Both the position numbers and the translations under genes were made by a program. The notes beneath the pieces are model-generated. The model saw only the letters and a program-made list of their open reading frames with translations. It had not been told where the DNA came from and did no database searches. Positions 26,467 to 37,000 of a stretch of DNA of 64,000 nucleotides are shown here, piece after piece. Numbering within the stretch: the stretch's first letter is position 1; the number at the start of each line of letters is the position of its first letter. Origin of the DNA: an uncultured Anaerolineae bacterium (lineage in GTDB: Bacteria; Chloroflexota; Anaerolineae; J036; Brachytrichaceae); assembly GCA_938028725.1 (NCBI GenBank), contig CALIMH010000009.1, forward strand, positions 181,012 through 245,011, given 5' to 3'.

Positions 26467-27885
26467 TCATGCTATCTGCAGCAGGCGGATCATGTTTGTG
26501 TGGCCGGCGCCACTACCCAGCGGCAAGCCAGCCGTCACCACCACCCAGTCACCGCTGCAGGCGTAGCCAAACTGACACACCGCCCGCGCCGCGTAAGCGA
26601 GCAGCGCCTCGGTATCTACGTGGCGCGTCTCGGTGATCACCGCCTGCACACCCCACATCAAGCCACAGTAACGCTGGGTGCGCCGGTGGGGCGTAAGACA
26701 AACCACCGGCACAGATGGGCGATGCCGCGCCACCATCCGCGCTGTAAATCCGGACGAGGAGACGCACACGATCGCTTTTGCGCCGACCTGCTCCGCGATC
26801 TCCACCGCTGCAGAGGTGATTGCGTCGGTGCGCCGGTCCGTGTCGGTGATGTCCATAGCACTGGGGATGTGCGAAATGCGTGACGCTGCTTGTGCTTCAG
26901 CGCGCGCAGCCAAGCGCGCCATTACGCGCGTCGCCTCGATCGGGTATCGGCCGATGGCCGTCTCACCACTCAGCATCACCGCGTCACTGCCATCGAGCAC
27001 AGCATTGGCCACGTCACTCGCCTCAGCACGGGTTGGCTGAGGTGAGTTCATCATGCTTTGCAGCATCTGCGTCGCAGTGATCACCGGCTTGCCAGCACGC
27101 AAACAAGTTTGGATAATCTGCTTCTGGAAAAACGGGACATCCTCAGGCGTGCCTTCCACACCTAGGTCGCCGCGGGCCACCATCAACGCATCACTAGCCA
27201 TTACAATGGCCTCCAACTGCTCCACTGCTTCCGGCTTCTCAATTTTGGCAATGATCAGGGGGTCACTGCCCATCTCACGCGCCAAGCCGCGCAAGGCCAG
27301 CACATCCTCAGCGCATCGCACAAACGACATGGCCAGCGCATCTAGACCTTGCGCTACCGCAAAAGCGAGATCAGCGCGATCTTTCTCGGTGATCGCCGCA
27401 ATTTCGACTGGCGCATGGGGCACGCTCACCCCTTTGTTGGAGCACAGCAGACCACCAACCAACACCTCGCAGGATGCACTGCGCTCGTTGAGCTGTCGGC
27501 GCACGCGCAAGACCATCATGCCGTCGTCAATCAGCAGGCGCTGCCCCTCTCGCAACACCGGAAAAACTTCTGGGTGTGGAAAGTGCACCACCCCATCCAG
27601 CGAGTCGGCGCTGAGCACAACCTCAGCGCCGACCGAAAGTGCCAGCGGTTCTTGAGCAAGCCGACCGATGCGGAACTTCGGGCCTTGTAAATCACCCATC
27701 AGGGTGATTGGCACTCCCTCCAGCTCTTCCACTTGACGGAGGAGCGCAATGCGGCGAGCGTGCTCCTCATGCGTGCCATGCGCGAAATTCAAACGAGCGA
27801 CTCGCATACCAGCGCGCACCATCTCGCGCAGGGTGTGCTCGTCATCACAGGCGGGGCCAAGAGTGCAAACAATCTTGGTGCGCAT
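26467..27885 (-). CDS. pyk: Pyruvate kinase
   Basis: A 472-residue pyruvate kinase, which converts phosphoenolpyruvate and ADP to pyruvate and ATP in the last step of glycolysis. It starts MRTKIVCTLGPACDDE and has RVARLNFAHGTHEEH, GDLQGPKFRIG, the active-site region PLIIAKIEKPEAVEQLE, MVARGDLGVEGTPEDVP and the signature TATQMLQSMMNSPQPTRAEA followed by DVANAVLDGSDAVMLSGETA. The C-terminal regulatory domain ends at GAGHTNMIRLLQIA. Length is normal and it lacks the extra PEP-utilising domain found in some clostridial and bacillar enzymes. It lies 15 bases downstream of a degV gene, likely co-transcribed. Confidence 0.96.
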   Translation of the reverse strand: MRTKIVCTLGPACDDEHTLREMVRAGMRVARLNFAHGTHEEHARRIALLRQVEELEGVPITLMGDLQGPKFRIGRLAQEPLALSVGAEVVLSADSLDGVVHFPHPEVFPVLREGQRLLIDDGMMVLRVRRQLNERSASCEVLVGGLLCSNKGVSVPHAPVEIAAITEKDRADLAFAVAQGLDALAMSFVRCAEDVLALRGLAREMGSDPLIIAKIEKPEAVEQLEAIVMASDALMVARGDLGVEGTPEDVPFFQKQIIQTCLRAGKPVITATQMLQSMMNSPQPTRAEASDVANAVLDGSDAVMLSGETAIGRYPIEATRVMARLAARAEAQAASRISHIPSAMDITDTDRRTDAITSAAVEIAEQVGAKAIVCVSSSGFTARMVARHRPSVPVVCLTPHRRTQRYCGLMWGVQAVITETRHVDTEALLAYAARAVCQFGYACSGDWVVVTAGLPLGSGAGHTNMIRLLQIA

Positions 27886-27900
27886 CTGAGACAGAGCCGG

Positions 27901-28743
27901 TCACGCAATGTAGCTGATTCCCACCGCGCCTGGGCCAGAATGCACGCAGATGGCCGGCCCCGCTTCGATCACCCGGGGCGGATGGATGCCTAGCCGCTCG
28001 GCAAGCTCCTTAGCAAGGTCCTGGGCGAGCTGCTGAGCTGCGGCATGCATCACACAGACCCGAGGGTTCACTACGCCGCTCAGCTCTTTCAAGGCCACCT
28101 CCTTAAGTCGGGCGACTGCTTTGTTAAACGTGCGCACACGCTCTAGCGGCTCAATCCGACCATCGCAGATGGTGAGCAGCGGTTTCATCTGCAACATGTT
28201 GCCGAGCAGCGCACGCACACTGCCAATGCGCCCACCCCGGCGCAGGTTCTCCAACGTCTCCAGCACAAAGTGCATGCGTGTGCGGGGGATGAGAGACTGG
28301 ATGTGCGCGGCGATCTCAGCTGCGCTGTTTACTCCGCGCTTGACCATCTCCACAGCCTCCATTACTAGCAGCGCTGCGCCGGCGCTCACCTGGCGCGTGT
28401 CAATCAGCGTGATGGAAGGCCCTCCTCCCGCTAGGAATCTTGACGCAGCTTCGGCGCTCGAGTATGTGCCGCTCAGCTCGCGCGAGATATGGATGGATAG
28501 CACCTCATCTTCCTTGAAGCGCTCGTAGACTTCGATACAGTCTCCAATTGAAGGCTGTGAGGTTTTAGGAAAGATTGGACTTTCCCGCATCATGCGATGA
28601 AACTCGGACGGCGTAAGCTCCAAGCTGGGGATAGCTTTATCCCCAAACACGACATAAGCCGAGATTACGGCATCTACACCTAGCTCACGAGCCAGTTCAT
28701 GAGTGATGTCCGTGCTCGAATCAGTCACGATTCGGATCGCCAT
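27901..28743 (-). CDS. DegV family protein
   Basis: A 280-residue DegV/FakB-type protein. I chose the start at 28743 (MAIRIVTDSSTDITHELA) because the earlier in-frame codons overlap the preceding gene. Motifs are FPKTSQPSIGDCIEVYERF, LSIHISRELSGTYSSAEAA, TLIDTRQVSAGAALLV and FVLETLENLRRGGRIG. Members bind a fatty acid in a deep pocket and, with FakA, present it for phosphorylation. No fakA lies in this window. The protein is very similar to its neighbour at 28760, so the pair arose by tandem duplication. Confidence 0.93.
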   Translation of the reverse strand: MAIRIVTDSSTDITHELARELGVDAVISAYVVFGDKAIPSLELTPSEFHRMMRESPIFPKTSQPSIGDCIEVYERFKEDEVLSIHISRELSGTYSSAEAASRFLAGGGPSITLIDTRQVSAGAALLVMEAVEMVKRGVNSAAEIAAHIQSLIPRTRMHFVLETLENLRRGGRIGSVRALLGNMLQMKPLLTICDGRIEPLERVRTFNKAVARLKEVALKELSGVVNPRVCVMHAAAQQLAQDLAKELAERLGIHPPRVIEAGPAICVHSGPGAVGISYIA

Positions 28744-28759
28744 ACAAGCCTCCTCTCGT

Positions 28760-29596
28760 TCAGACAATATAGCCCACGCCGACAGCGCCTGGCCCAACAT
28801 GAGTGGCGATGGTAGGGCCGATCTCTAGCATCATCGGCTTCGGCACACCGAGCGCAGCTGCAATGCCGCTTGCCAATGCCTCGCCTAATTGCGGGGCAGC
28901 AGCGTGCAACACAAAAATGCGTAGCTCTGAGACATTGCGCAGGTCGCTCACCACAATCTCTTTTAATCGCTCGACAGCCTTGTTAAACGTGCGCACGCGC
29001 TCCAGCGGCTCAACACGGCCATCCTTGATGGTGAGGATCGGCTTCATCTGCAGCATCGTGCCCAGCAAAGCTTGTGCGCCTCCGATACGCCCGCCACGCC
29101 GCAAGTTTTCCAGCGTCTCTAACACAAAATGCACGCGCGTGCGGGGGATAAGCGATTCAATGCACGACTTGATCTCCTCCACCCTTGCACCCTGTTTGGC
29201 CATCTTCACGGCTTCGAGCACCAGCAGTGCCTGTCCAGCGCTCACTTGGCGGGTGTCGATAATGGTGATGCGCGGATCGCCGTTCATCATTGCTGCTGCT
29301 GCTTCAGCGCTGGCGATCGTGCCGCTCAGTTCACGTGAAATGTGGATCGAGAGTACTTCTTCACCTTTAAATCGCTCATAAACCGCAGCACAATCCCCAA
29401 TGGAAGGTTGAGAGGTTTTAGGGAAGTTTGGGTCGCTCTTCAGCATGGCGTAAAACTCCGCTGGCGTCAGATCGATGCTGCGGAAGGTCTTCTCGCCGAA
29501 GATCACGTAAGTGGACATTATCGCGTCCACACCGAGTTGCTCGGCTAAACGTCGGTCAATGTCGGCGTTTGTGTCAGTGATGATGCGCACAGTCAT
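28760..29596 (-). CDS. DegV family protein
   Basis: A 278-residue paralogue of the downstream gene. It starts MTVRIITDTNADIDRRLA and keeps FPKTSQPSIGDCAAVYERF, LSIHISRELSGTIASAEAA, TIIDTRQVSAGQALLVLEAV and FVLETLENLRRGGRIG. Upstream is a clear AAGGAGG ribosome-binding site 10 bases before the ATG. It is the first gene of a degV-degV-pyk operon and is divergent from the membrane protein gene on the plus strand. The small pocket differences between the two paralogues may reflect different fatty-acid preferences, an inference only. Confidence 0.93.
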   Translation of the reverse strand: MTVRIITDTNADIDRRLAEQLGVDAIMSTYVIFGEKTFRSIDLTPAEFYAMLKSDPNFPKTSQPSIGDCAAVYERFKGEEVLSIHISRELSGTIASAEAAAAMMNGDPRITIIDTRQVSAGQALLVLEAVKMAKQGARVEEIKSCIESLIPRTRVHFVLETLENLRRGGRIGGAQALLGTMLQMKPILTIKDGRVEPLERVRTFNKAVERLKEIVVSDLRNVSELRIFVLHAAAPQLGEALASGIAAALGVPKPMMLEIGPTIATHVGPGAVGVGYIV

Positions 29597-29778
29597 AAAT
29601 GTGCCCTCCTTCGCCCAGGTTGGAAACAGACACGGTCATTGATAGTAACACCGTTCAGCGGACACCGATGCGAAACACTCCACGGGATACTGCCACACAA
29701 CAAACATCCTTGGCGGACAGGTCGTATGAGCAAGTGGCAGGGCTGGATCGCGACGCGATATTATCGTCATTAAACGTG

Positions 29779-32151
29779 ATGATCTGCCGTAGAACCCACA
29801 CTCTCGCCGGCGCCATTACAGCAGGTTATCTGATCATCGCCACGATGTACGCGCTGCGCGTCCCATTGCTGGAGGTATCGGATGAGGTGCGCCATTATGC
29901 GCTGGTGGAACACTTGGCGCGTGGCGGCGGGCTACCGATTCAAGACCCCCAGCAACACGCGCGCATCACTGCCGAAGAGCGCCGCGCCGAGCGCCCGCTC
30001 ACTTACTACGCGCAGGAGGGCAGTCAGCCGCCACTGTATTATGCCCTGATGGCGCTCCTTTTGGCGCCACTCGACCGCAGCGACTATGCCCAACGTGTGC
30101 AGCCCAATCCGCACGCACGGCTGGGACGCGCCGACGCTACGAACAACTGGAACCAACTGCTGCACACCCCAGACGAACATCCGCTGCGTCCAGGGGTGTC
30201 CCTTGCAGTGACGTGGTTGCGGCTAGTTAGCATGGGCTTCGGCGCAGTCACAGTGGTGAGCACATTTGGCTTTGCGCACGAGCTGCGCACGCTGCTGCGC
30301 TTGAGACGCCCATTCCTCGGCAACGCCTTGGCGCCACTGGCTGCCGTGCTGGTGGCCTTCAACCCCATGTTCATTCACATCATGGCCTCGGTGAACAACG
30401 ACACGCTGGCGACAGCACTTGCGTCGCTCGCGCTATGGCTGGGTGCCCGAGCAATTCGACGAGGGCTAACACCATGGGGAGCAGCACAGCTCGGCATTGT
30501 ATTGGGTTGTGCTGCGCTCAGTAAGGCGTCTGGGCTTGCGTTGGCGGTCACAGTGCCAGCAGCGGTGGGAGTGGGCTGCACACTGCACCCTGCTCGCGTC
30601 GGGTGGCGAGCGTCTGCGCGACAAGGGATCGCTTTCGCCATCGTGATATGGCTCGTCGCTGCAACGATCTCCGGCTGGTGGTATCTGCGCAACGCTTGGC
30701 TCTACGGCGAGCCAACTGGCACATTGATGATGGCTCGCATCGCCGGCGCACGCGAGACGCTGCCTTCCATCCTTGAGCTGCTCGGCGAGTGGGACGGCTT
30801 CTTCAAGGCCTACTGGGGGCTTTTTGGCGCGGTCAACATCCCCATGGCGTTGCCGATCTACGACGCCTTGGAGGCGCTGATGGCGCTCGCCGGCTTTGGC
30901 TTGATCGTACTAACCTCGAGTTGGCTTCGCGCCTTTGCACGACACCTCCGTCGCCCGTCGCCAGCAGCTCAACCCCGCACACGCAGCGCGCTGCTCGCCG
31001 CTAGCATGGGTGCAGCCGCCTTCATACTGGCACTCGCCGCGTTGGCGCGCTGGACCTCACTGACGCTCGCCAGCCAAGGGCGACTACTCTTTCCTGTGAT
31101 CACGGCCATATCCACATTCACAGCACTTGGCCTGTTAGGCTTAGCTCAGCACTTCGCCCCCCGCCTCGCGTTGCCCGCCAGCATTACGCTGGGCAGTGGT
31201 TTAGCGACGCTCGCCTTGCTGGCATTGCCAGCCTACATCTTGCCAGCCTATCGCCCGCCCGAATTGCTACCCCATGAACACGCGCTGCCCAGCGACATCA
31301 CGCGCACAGAGCTCTTCTTCGAGGACGCCATCCGCTGGATCGGCTTCCGCGTTAACACACCCGCGCAGCGCATCCACCCCGGCGAGGAATTAGATGTGAC
31401 TCTCTACTGGCAGGCACTGCGACCTATGGAGCGCAACTACAGCGCCTTCGTGCGCCTATTTGCACGCCAAAACACCGAAGTGTTCGTGCTAGACACCTAC
31501 CCTGGCGGAGGCATGTTCCCCACCACGCTCTGGCAGCCAGGCGCGATCATTGCTGACCGTTACCGCTTGCGCGTGGAAAACGCGGTCACCCCTACCCAGC
31601 ACGCCCCCAGCGTGCTTCGCCTCGACGTGGGGTTTTGGGATTTCACCACTCAGCGCTTTCTAGAGACGCGCGATGGCGCAGGCAAACCCACCGGCCGCCA
31701 GCGTTACGAAGCTGCTTCACTTGGCACACTCTCCCAGGTTCCAGCACCACCTGCTGTGCTGCGCTTCGCCGAAGCAGACATCACCCGCGCAGTCGTAGAG
31801 CGCCCAAGTTCGCACCACCTCACACTCGTGCTGGACTGGCACGCTCGCGCCGATTTTCAGGAGGACTACACCACTTTCGTGCAACTTTTCGACGCCAGTG
31901 GCAACAAACTTGAACCCCAAGCTGATGGTAGGGCGCTCGGCGGCGACTTTGCCCCGCGCTGGTGGCGCGCCGGCGACATCATCAGCGGCGACCGCTACAC
32001 CCTCACATTGCCAAACACGCTGCCTTCTGGCCGCTACTGGGTCAAGTTCGGCTTGTACCGGTCCAGCGATGGCGCGCGCATGGCTGCGTTCGATACACGC
32101 GGCGAACTTATCCCAGATGCTGCCCACGCCATGGAGGTGGCACTGCCATGA
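29779..32151 (+). CDS. Polytopic glycosyltransferase (GT39/ArnT-like) with C-terminal beta module
   Basis: A large membrane protein of about 790 residues. The first loop has VSDEVRHYALVEHLARGGG, with the acidic DE pair expected after the first membrane helix of GT-C enzymes. About ten hydrophobic segments follow, including ALWLGARAIRRGL, LVAATISGWWYLRNAWLYGE and ILALAALARWTSL. The last 270 residues are soluble and contain two beta-rich modules (VTLYWQALRPMERNYSAFVR, LVLDWHARADFQEDYTTFVQ). The ORF opens at 29599, but that ATG overlaps the ribosome-binding site of the divergent degV gene. I prefer 29779 (MICRRTHTLAGA), just before the first helix; 29668 is possible. Its stop overlaps the TrmH-family gene as ATGA. 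Confidence 0.8.
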   Translation: MICRRTHTLAGAITAGYLIIATMYALRVPLLEVSDEVRHYALVEHLARGGGLPIQDPQQHARITAEERRAERPLTYYAQEGSQPPLYYALMALLLAPLDRSDYAQRVQPNPHARLGRADATNNWNQLLHTPDEHPLRPGVSLAVTWLRLVSMGFGAVTVVSTFGFAHELRTLLRLRRPFLGNALAPLAAVLVAFNPMFIHIMASVNNDTLATALASLALWLGARAIRRGLTPWGAAQLGIVLGCAALSKASGLALAVTVPAAVGVGCTLHPARVGWRASARQGIAFAIVIWLVAATISGWWYLRNAWLYGEPTGTLMMARIAGARETLPSILELLGEWDGFFKAYWGLFGAVNIPMALPIYDALEALMALAGFGLIVLTSSWLRAFARHLRRPSPAAQPRTRSALLAASMGAAAFILALAALARWTSLTLASQGRLLFPVITAISTFTALGLLGLAQHFAPRLALPASITLGSGLATLALLALPAYILPAYRPPELLPHEHALPSDITRTELFFEDAIRWIGFRVNTPAQRIHPGEELDVTLYWQALRPMERNYSAFVRLFARQNTEVFVLDTYPGGGMFPTTLWQPGAIIADRYRLRVENAVTPTQHAPSVLRLDVGFWDFTTQRFLETRDGAGKPTGRQRYEAASLGTLSQVPAPPAVLRFAEADITRAVVERPSSHHLTLVLDWHARADFQEDYTTFVQLFDASGNKLEPQADGRALGGDFAPRWWRAGDIISGDRYTLTLPNTLPSGRYWVKFGLYRSSDGARMAAFDTRGELIPDAAHAMEVALP

Positions 32152-32882
32152 GTGAGTGGCTATACACTCGCCAAACCGTGCGTGAGTGTCTACGCGCGCA
32201 GCGTCGCAATGTCAAGCAGCTCCTAATTGCCCCTGGCCTTCCGGCTACTCCCATCTTGCGCGAGATCGCCGAGTTGGCGCGTGCTCAGCGCGTGCCGATC
32301 CGCGAAGTTCCCCGTGAGCGATTGCACACCATCTCCCCAGATGCACAAGGGCTTGCATTAGAGGTAGATCCCTATCCCTTCGTGGATGTGGAGGACATCC
32401 TTGCGCAACCTGGGGACGGGCCGATCCTCGTCCTCGATGCGCTGCAAGACCCGCACAACGTCGGCAGCTTGCTGCGCACAGCCAACGCAGTGGGTGCACG
32501 TGGCGCGATCCTTCCCACCAGGCGCAGCGCTACGATCACCCCCGCTGTCGTCCACGCCTCCGCCGGCGCTGCGGAGCACATGCTTGTGGCACAGGTGGTG
32601 AACTTGGCCCGAACAGTGGAGATGCTCAAAGCGTGCGGCGTGTGGGTTGCCGCACTAGACGCCGGAGGCGAACAAACCATCTACCAAGCTGACCTGCGCG
32701 GCCCCTTTGCCTTGATCGTGGGCAGCGAGCACGAAGGTGTGCATCGGCTGCTGCGCCAAAAGGCCGACTTTGTGCTACGCATACCGATGCGTGGGCGTGT
32801 GGCATCATTGAATGCCGCTGTCGCCGGCGCGGTCGCGCTCTATGAGCTTTGGCGACAGCACACGCATCAGCCTAGCAGATGA
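32148..32882 (+). CDS. TrmH/SpoU family RNA 2'-O-methyltransferase
   Basis: A SPOUT methyltransferase of about 244 residues, likely acting on 23S rRNA (RlmB-like) or tRNA. The N-terminal substrate-binding domain reads RQTVRECLRAQRRNVKQLLI with VPIREVPRERLHTIS and QGLALEVDP. The three SpoU motifs follow: LDALQDPHNVGSLLRTANAV, FALIVGSEHEGV and RIPMRGRVASLNAAVAGAV, which form the knotted SAM site. Start at 32148 overlaps the upstream stop as ATGA, and its own stop overlaps the next start the same way, so three genes are coupled. The longer ORF from 31962 is an artefact of the upstream gene. Confidence 0.93.
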   Translation: MSEWLYTRQTVRECLRAQRRNVKQLLIAPGLPATPILREIAELARAQRVPIREVPRERLHTISPDAQGLALEVDPYPFVDVEDILAQPGDGPILVLDALQDPHNVGSLLRTANAVGARGAILPTRRSATITPAVVHASAGAAEHMLVAQVVNLARTVEMLKACGVWVAALDAGGEQTIYQADLRGPFALIVGSEHEGVHRLLRQKADFVLRIPMRGRVASLNAAVAGAVALYELWRQHTHQPSR

Positions 32883-34042
32883 AACGCATCACTATCATCA
32901 CCGGCGAGTATCCACCCATGCAGGGTGGCGTGGGTGATTACACCCGCCAGCTCGCTCAAGCCGTGGTGGCGCAAGGAGACTACGAGGTGCATGTGGTGAC
33001 CAAGTATTTGCCGCAACGGCCGAATCTTGAGCGCGCAGGCAACATCACCGTGCATCGCCTGATCTCACATTGGGGCTGGCGGACGCGCAGCAACGTGGAG
33101 AGCATCCATCGAGTGTATCCGCCGGACGTGGTCAACATTCAATATCAGGCAGCGGCCTATCAAATGCATCCGGCCATCAACCTGCTGCCGGCAATGCTCG
33201 CGCGGCGCGTGCCCACCTGGGTGACCTTTCACGATCTCAAAGTGCCTTACCTGTTTCCGAAAGCCGGACCGCTGCGATGGAAGGCCATCGTCAACATGGC
33301 CAAATCAGCAACCGGCTGCATCGTCACCAACACAGAGGACTTCGACGCACTGCGCCAGGAGGGCGTGACGAGACTGCACCTCATCCCTATTGGCAGCAAC
33401 ATCGCGCCAGCAGCGATTCCGGACTTTGACCGCCAGGCCTGGCTGGCAAGCCACAACATCCCGCCGGACAAGCTGCTGGTCGGCTATTTCGGCTTTTGGA
33501 ACGAGAGTAAAGGCGGTGAATCCCTGCTGCGCGCCATCGCCGAGTTGCGCGCGCAAGGTCGGAACGTGGGCCTGCTCCACATCGGGGGACAAACCGGTGA
33601 TAGCGATCCCACCAACCAGACTTACGCAGCGCGACTCAGCGCGTTGGCGCAGGAGTTGGGCATTCAAGTTCACATTCATGCCACGGGCTTCCTAGAGGAC
33701 ACAGCAGTGAGCATGGCCTTCGCCGCGTGTAGTTGCGTCGCCCTGCCCTACCGCGACGGCGCCTCCTTCCGGCGCGGCACGTTGATGGCAGCGTTGGCGC
33801 ATGGCTGCGCCGTCATCACTACCCGCCCGCGCGTAAGCACGCCGGAGATGATCCATGAAGAAAACCTGCTGCTCGTCCCCCCAGACAGCCCGTCTTCACT
33901 AGCGGAAGCTATCGCGCGCACGCTGGACAACCCCACGCTGCGGCGCAAGCTGCAAGCTGGGGCGCGCGCGCTAAGCAGCCAGTTCCAGTGGGGTCACATT
34001 GCAGCGCAGATGCTGCACGCCATGAAGCTTGCAGCAGACTAA
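32879..34042 (+). CDS. GT4 family glycosyltransferase
   Basis: A 387-residue GT-B enzyme. It begins MKRITIITGEYPPMQGGVGD, the usual GT4 start with a glycine-rich loop, followed by VNIQYQAAAYQMHP and WVTFHDLKVPYLFP. The C-terminal half has LLVGYFGFWNESKGGESLL, the acceptor loop ALPYRDGASFRRGTLMAALA and EMIHEENLLLVPPDSP. The E-x7-E motif is replaced by a FRRGTLMAAL type loop, seen in a subset of GT4 enzymes. The ATG overlaps the stop of the TrmH-family gene. Confidence 0.88.
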   Translation: MKRITIITGEYPPMQGGVGDYTRQLAQAVVAQGDYEVHVVTKYLPQRPNLERAGNITVHRLISHWGWRTRSNVESIHRVYPPDVVNIQYQAAAYQMHPAINLLPAMLARRVPTWVTFHDLKVPYLFPKAGPLRWKAIVNMAKSATGCIVTNTEDFDALRQEGVTRLHLIPIGSNIAPAAIPDFDRQAWLASHNIPPDKLLVGYFGFWNESKGGESLLRAIAELRAQGRNVGLLHIGGQTGDSDPTNQTYAARLSALAQELGIQVHIHATGFLEDTAVSMAFAACSCVALPYRDGASFRRGTLMAALAHGCAVITTRPRVSTPEMIHEENLLLVPPDSPSSLAEAIARTLDNPTLRRKLQAGARALSSQFQWGHIAAQMLHAMKLAAD

Positions 34043-34060
34043 GCGCGCCGACAGCACCGA

Positions 34061-37000
34061 TCACGGTGCACCAGTAAGCCGCGCCAATGCACCAGCAGTG
34101 AGCATGAAAGCGAAGGAAAGGTCCACCAGGAAAAGCGCATGATCTACCAACCCATGGCTTAGCATAGCTGCCAGAAACCCAACAGCGCCAAGTGCCAATC
34201 CGCGATCGCGCGGCCAGGCCTGGCGCATCCACACGACAAACCCACCGATCAGCCCTGCGCCAGCCAGCAGGCCCAGCAAGCCCAGCCGCGCAGCGAAATC
34301 CAGCAGCAGATTGTGGGGATGCGAGAGGTTTGGCTCTTGCCACGCTGCCGGCAAGATGTAAAAGCTGCGGTAAGCGTAGAGAAAGTTATCCGGCCCGACG
34401 CCCAGCAGCGGATAGTCACGCCACATTCGCAGAGCGCTCTCCCACAAGCTTAGCCGAAAGAAGCCAGTGCCACCGCGCAGGTCGAACGGGTCGGCCAAGC
34501 GTGCGAAGCGCGTGCCCTCCAACCATGGCTGCGCCAACCCAACAGCCAAAACAGCGCACACCAGCGCCGTCGCCGCTGCCAGAGCCAAAGCGCCATATCG
34601 CCAGCGCCCCCCTGCCACGAAGCCTGTTGCAACCAACATCATCGGCACGCCCAACAGCAGCGCTCCACGCGATTGGCTCAGCACCAGCGCCACAATCATC
34701 GCTGCGCAGCTTGCCAGCCACACCCCTCGCTCCCGGCGATGTGCAGCGCCGGCCGCGAGTCCCAAAGCCAGCGCCAGCCCCCGCTCCAAGTACAGCGCAT
34801 CGTTGTTTGGCGACCCAAACACGCTGCGGATGCGTGGCAGGCCAAACTCGGCCGCGAAGACCACACCCTGAGCATAGTTTGCTAAGCCGATCAGCGCCAC
34901 CGCCACTGCGCCAGCGACCAAACCACCGACGATCCAGCGCGCCTCTTCCACAGCGCGCGAGCGGTCCGGCAACGTGCGCAGGATGAGATAGGCCAGCGCT
35001 GGCTCGATGATCACCAGCCGCAGCTCGCGCAGCGCCTCTACCCGAAAGCGCGCTTGCACAGCAGATAGCGTAGCCACCAACACTAGCAGCGCCAGCGCTG
35101 CGTCGAACAGCGTCACACGGCGCAAGAGCGATTGCCAAGTGAACTGCAGCCGGGTGCGCTGCCAAGCAAGCAGCACCTGCACGCCCCACCCCACCGCGCA
35201 CATCAACGTAAGCAACTCCGGCATCGCCACAGCGCGCTCGAACAGCCGCTGCGGGAGCAGATAAAACGGAGCGCTGAACGCCAGCAGTGTCAACCCGACC
35301 GTCGGCCTTATCAAGATCAGCAGCATCAGGGTGCCTACAGCCAGCGTGCTGGCCAGCATCGCCGGCATCCAAATAAACACTGCCGAGACCAGCCCTGAAA
35401 CCACCACTTGTGGCGCGAGCGGCAAGCTGCGCCAGGCCAGCGCTGCATTTTGAGCCCAAGCCAGCGCCGCACCCAGCCAGGCGATCAGCGCTAAGCCTGC
35501 TGCGCTCGCGGCAGCGGCAGCACTCATCGCCTGTCGGGAATGCTCGACCTGCTCGCGCAGCCAGTTTATCCAACCTGCGCAACGGCCTACGTGCAAAGCG
35601 CCGATCAGCGCAGCCAAGGCCAAGGACCCAAACAGCGCTTGGAGCAAATCGTAGGGCGGCAAATCAGGCGCCACCATCGTGCTCCAGCCGATCAGCGACC
35701 ACTGGTTCCAGCCTCGGTCCACATGCAGCTCTGCGACGTGTTGGCCAGGGCCGAGGCCATCGGCAACCGGAACGCGCTCGATCACGGGATACAAGCCCGC
35801 GGATGTCATCACCAAATATGCACCGCGCGGCTCTTGAGGCAAGCGGTTGGCCGGTTGGCCGTCCACCGACGCAAAGACATAGGCGCGATAGTTGCCGCGC
35901 CGCACGATCAACGCCAGTGCGTCACCGTAAAACGTGAAGCGCACACGTGCGCTGGGATCGTCCGGCACATCAGCGCCGAGCTGATCGAAGCGCCAACCGT
36001 CGGTGAACACAGCGCGAGGATTCGGCGCGCGGCAATCCGGCTTGGCTGCGAGCACCTCCGGCATGGCGGTTATCGCGTTGTCCAGGTGCAATGCGCGATA
36101 CACGCTTTGGGGCGAGTCACAGCGGGCGAAGAGCTGGGGGCGCACTGCGTGAGCGGCCTCAGCCACAGCGCGCGGCAACACTTCAAACACAGAGCGTGGA
36201 CGCCCATCGGCATCTAGCAACGCAAAGCCCCAGCGCGCATCGCGCTCCGGCGCGTTGGGGCGCGGGCGCGGCTGGAGCACATCCAGGAACATCGCGCCAA
36301 GCCAGTGCCACTCGCGAGCGGCGCGCTGCACCGCAGCGACAGTGAAGCTGGCTTGCTGCGCTTCGCTGACCTGCCCCCAAATCGAGGGCTCACCTTGCCA
36401 ACCAGGCGGCAAAGCATTCCATCCGAACTGCGTAGCCCAGATCGCCTTATGGCCTTCGTTGTGAGCCACCATCACCTCGCGCATCAGGAGCACGTGTGAG
36501 AAGTTCAGCACGCTTGCGCTCACTCGGCGGTCATCAGGTGCAAAGTCGAAGCCATATGGCTTAGCCGCCACAATGTCAAACGCCTGGTGACCACCCAGTT
36601 GGTATAGCTTCAGCAAGTAAAGCTGCGGCGCCATGTTGACGTTGCTCTGTTCAACGGTCGGCGCAAGCGCAGCTAGCACGATGCGCGCGCGCGAATTGAC
36701 GGCGTGAATGGCAGCACGCGCAGCGCGCAGCAGCTGCAAGTAGTAGGTGGGGTTAATCAGGCCGTTGCCCCATGCGGCGCTCAAGTTTGGCTCGTCCCAG
36801 ATTTGGTAGGCGAGGATCGGCGACTGGTCAGGATCGGCGGGCTGGTCGTAGCGCGCAGCAAAGGCAGCGACAAAGCGCGCGAAGTCGTCCACATCCTGTG
36901 GCGGCGCAGTGAGCGTGGGCGGGAAGGCAGCTGAGGCGGAGGGCGCGCGCGCCCATGCTGGCGTGGTCCACAGCACGGGCAACACGCGCAGGCGATGTTT

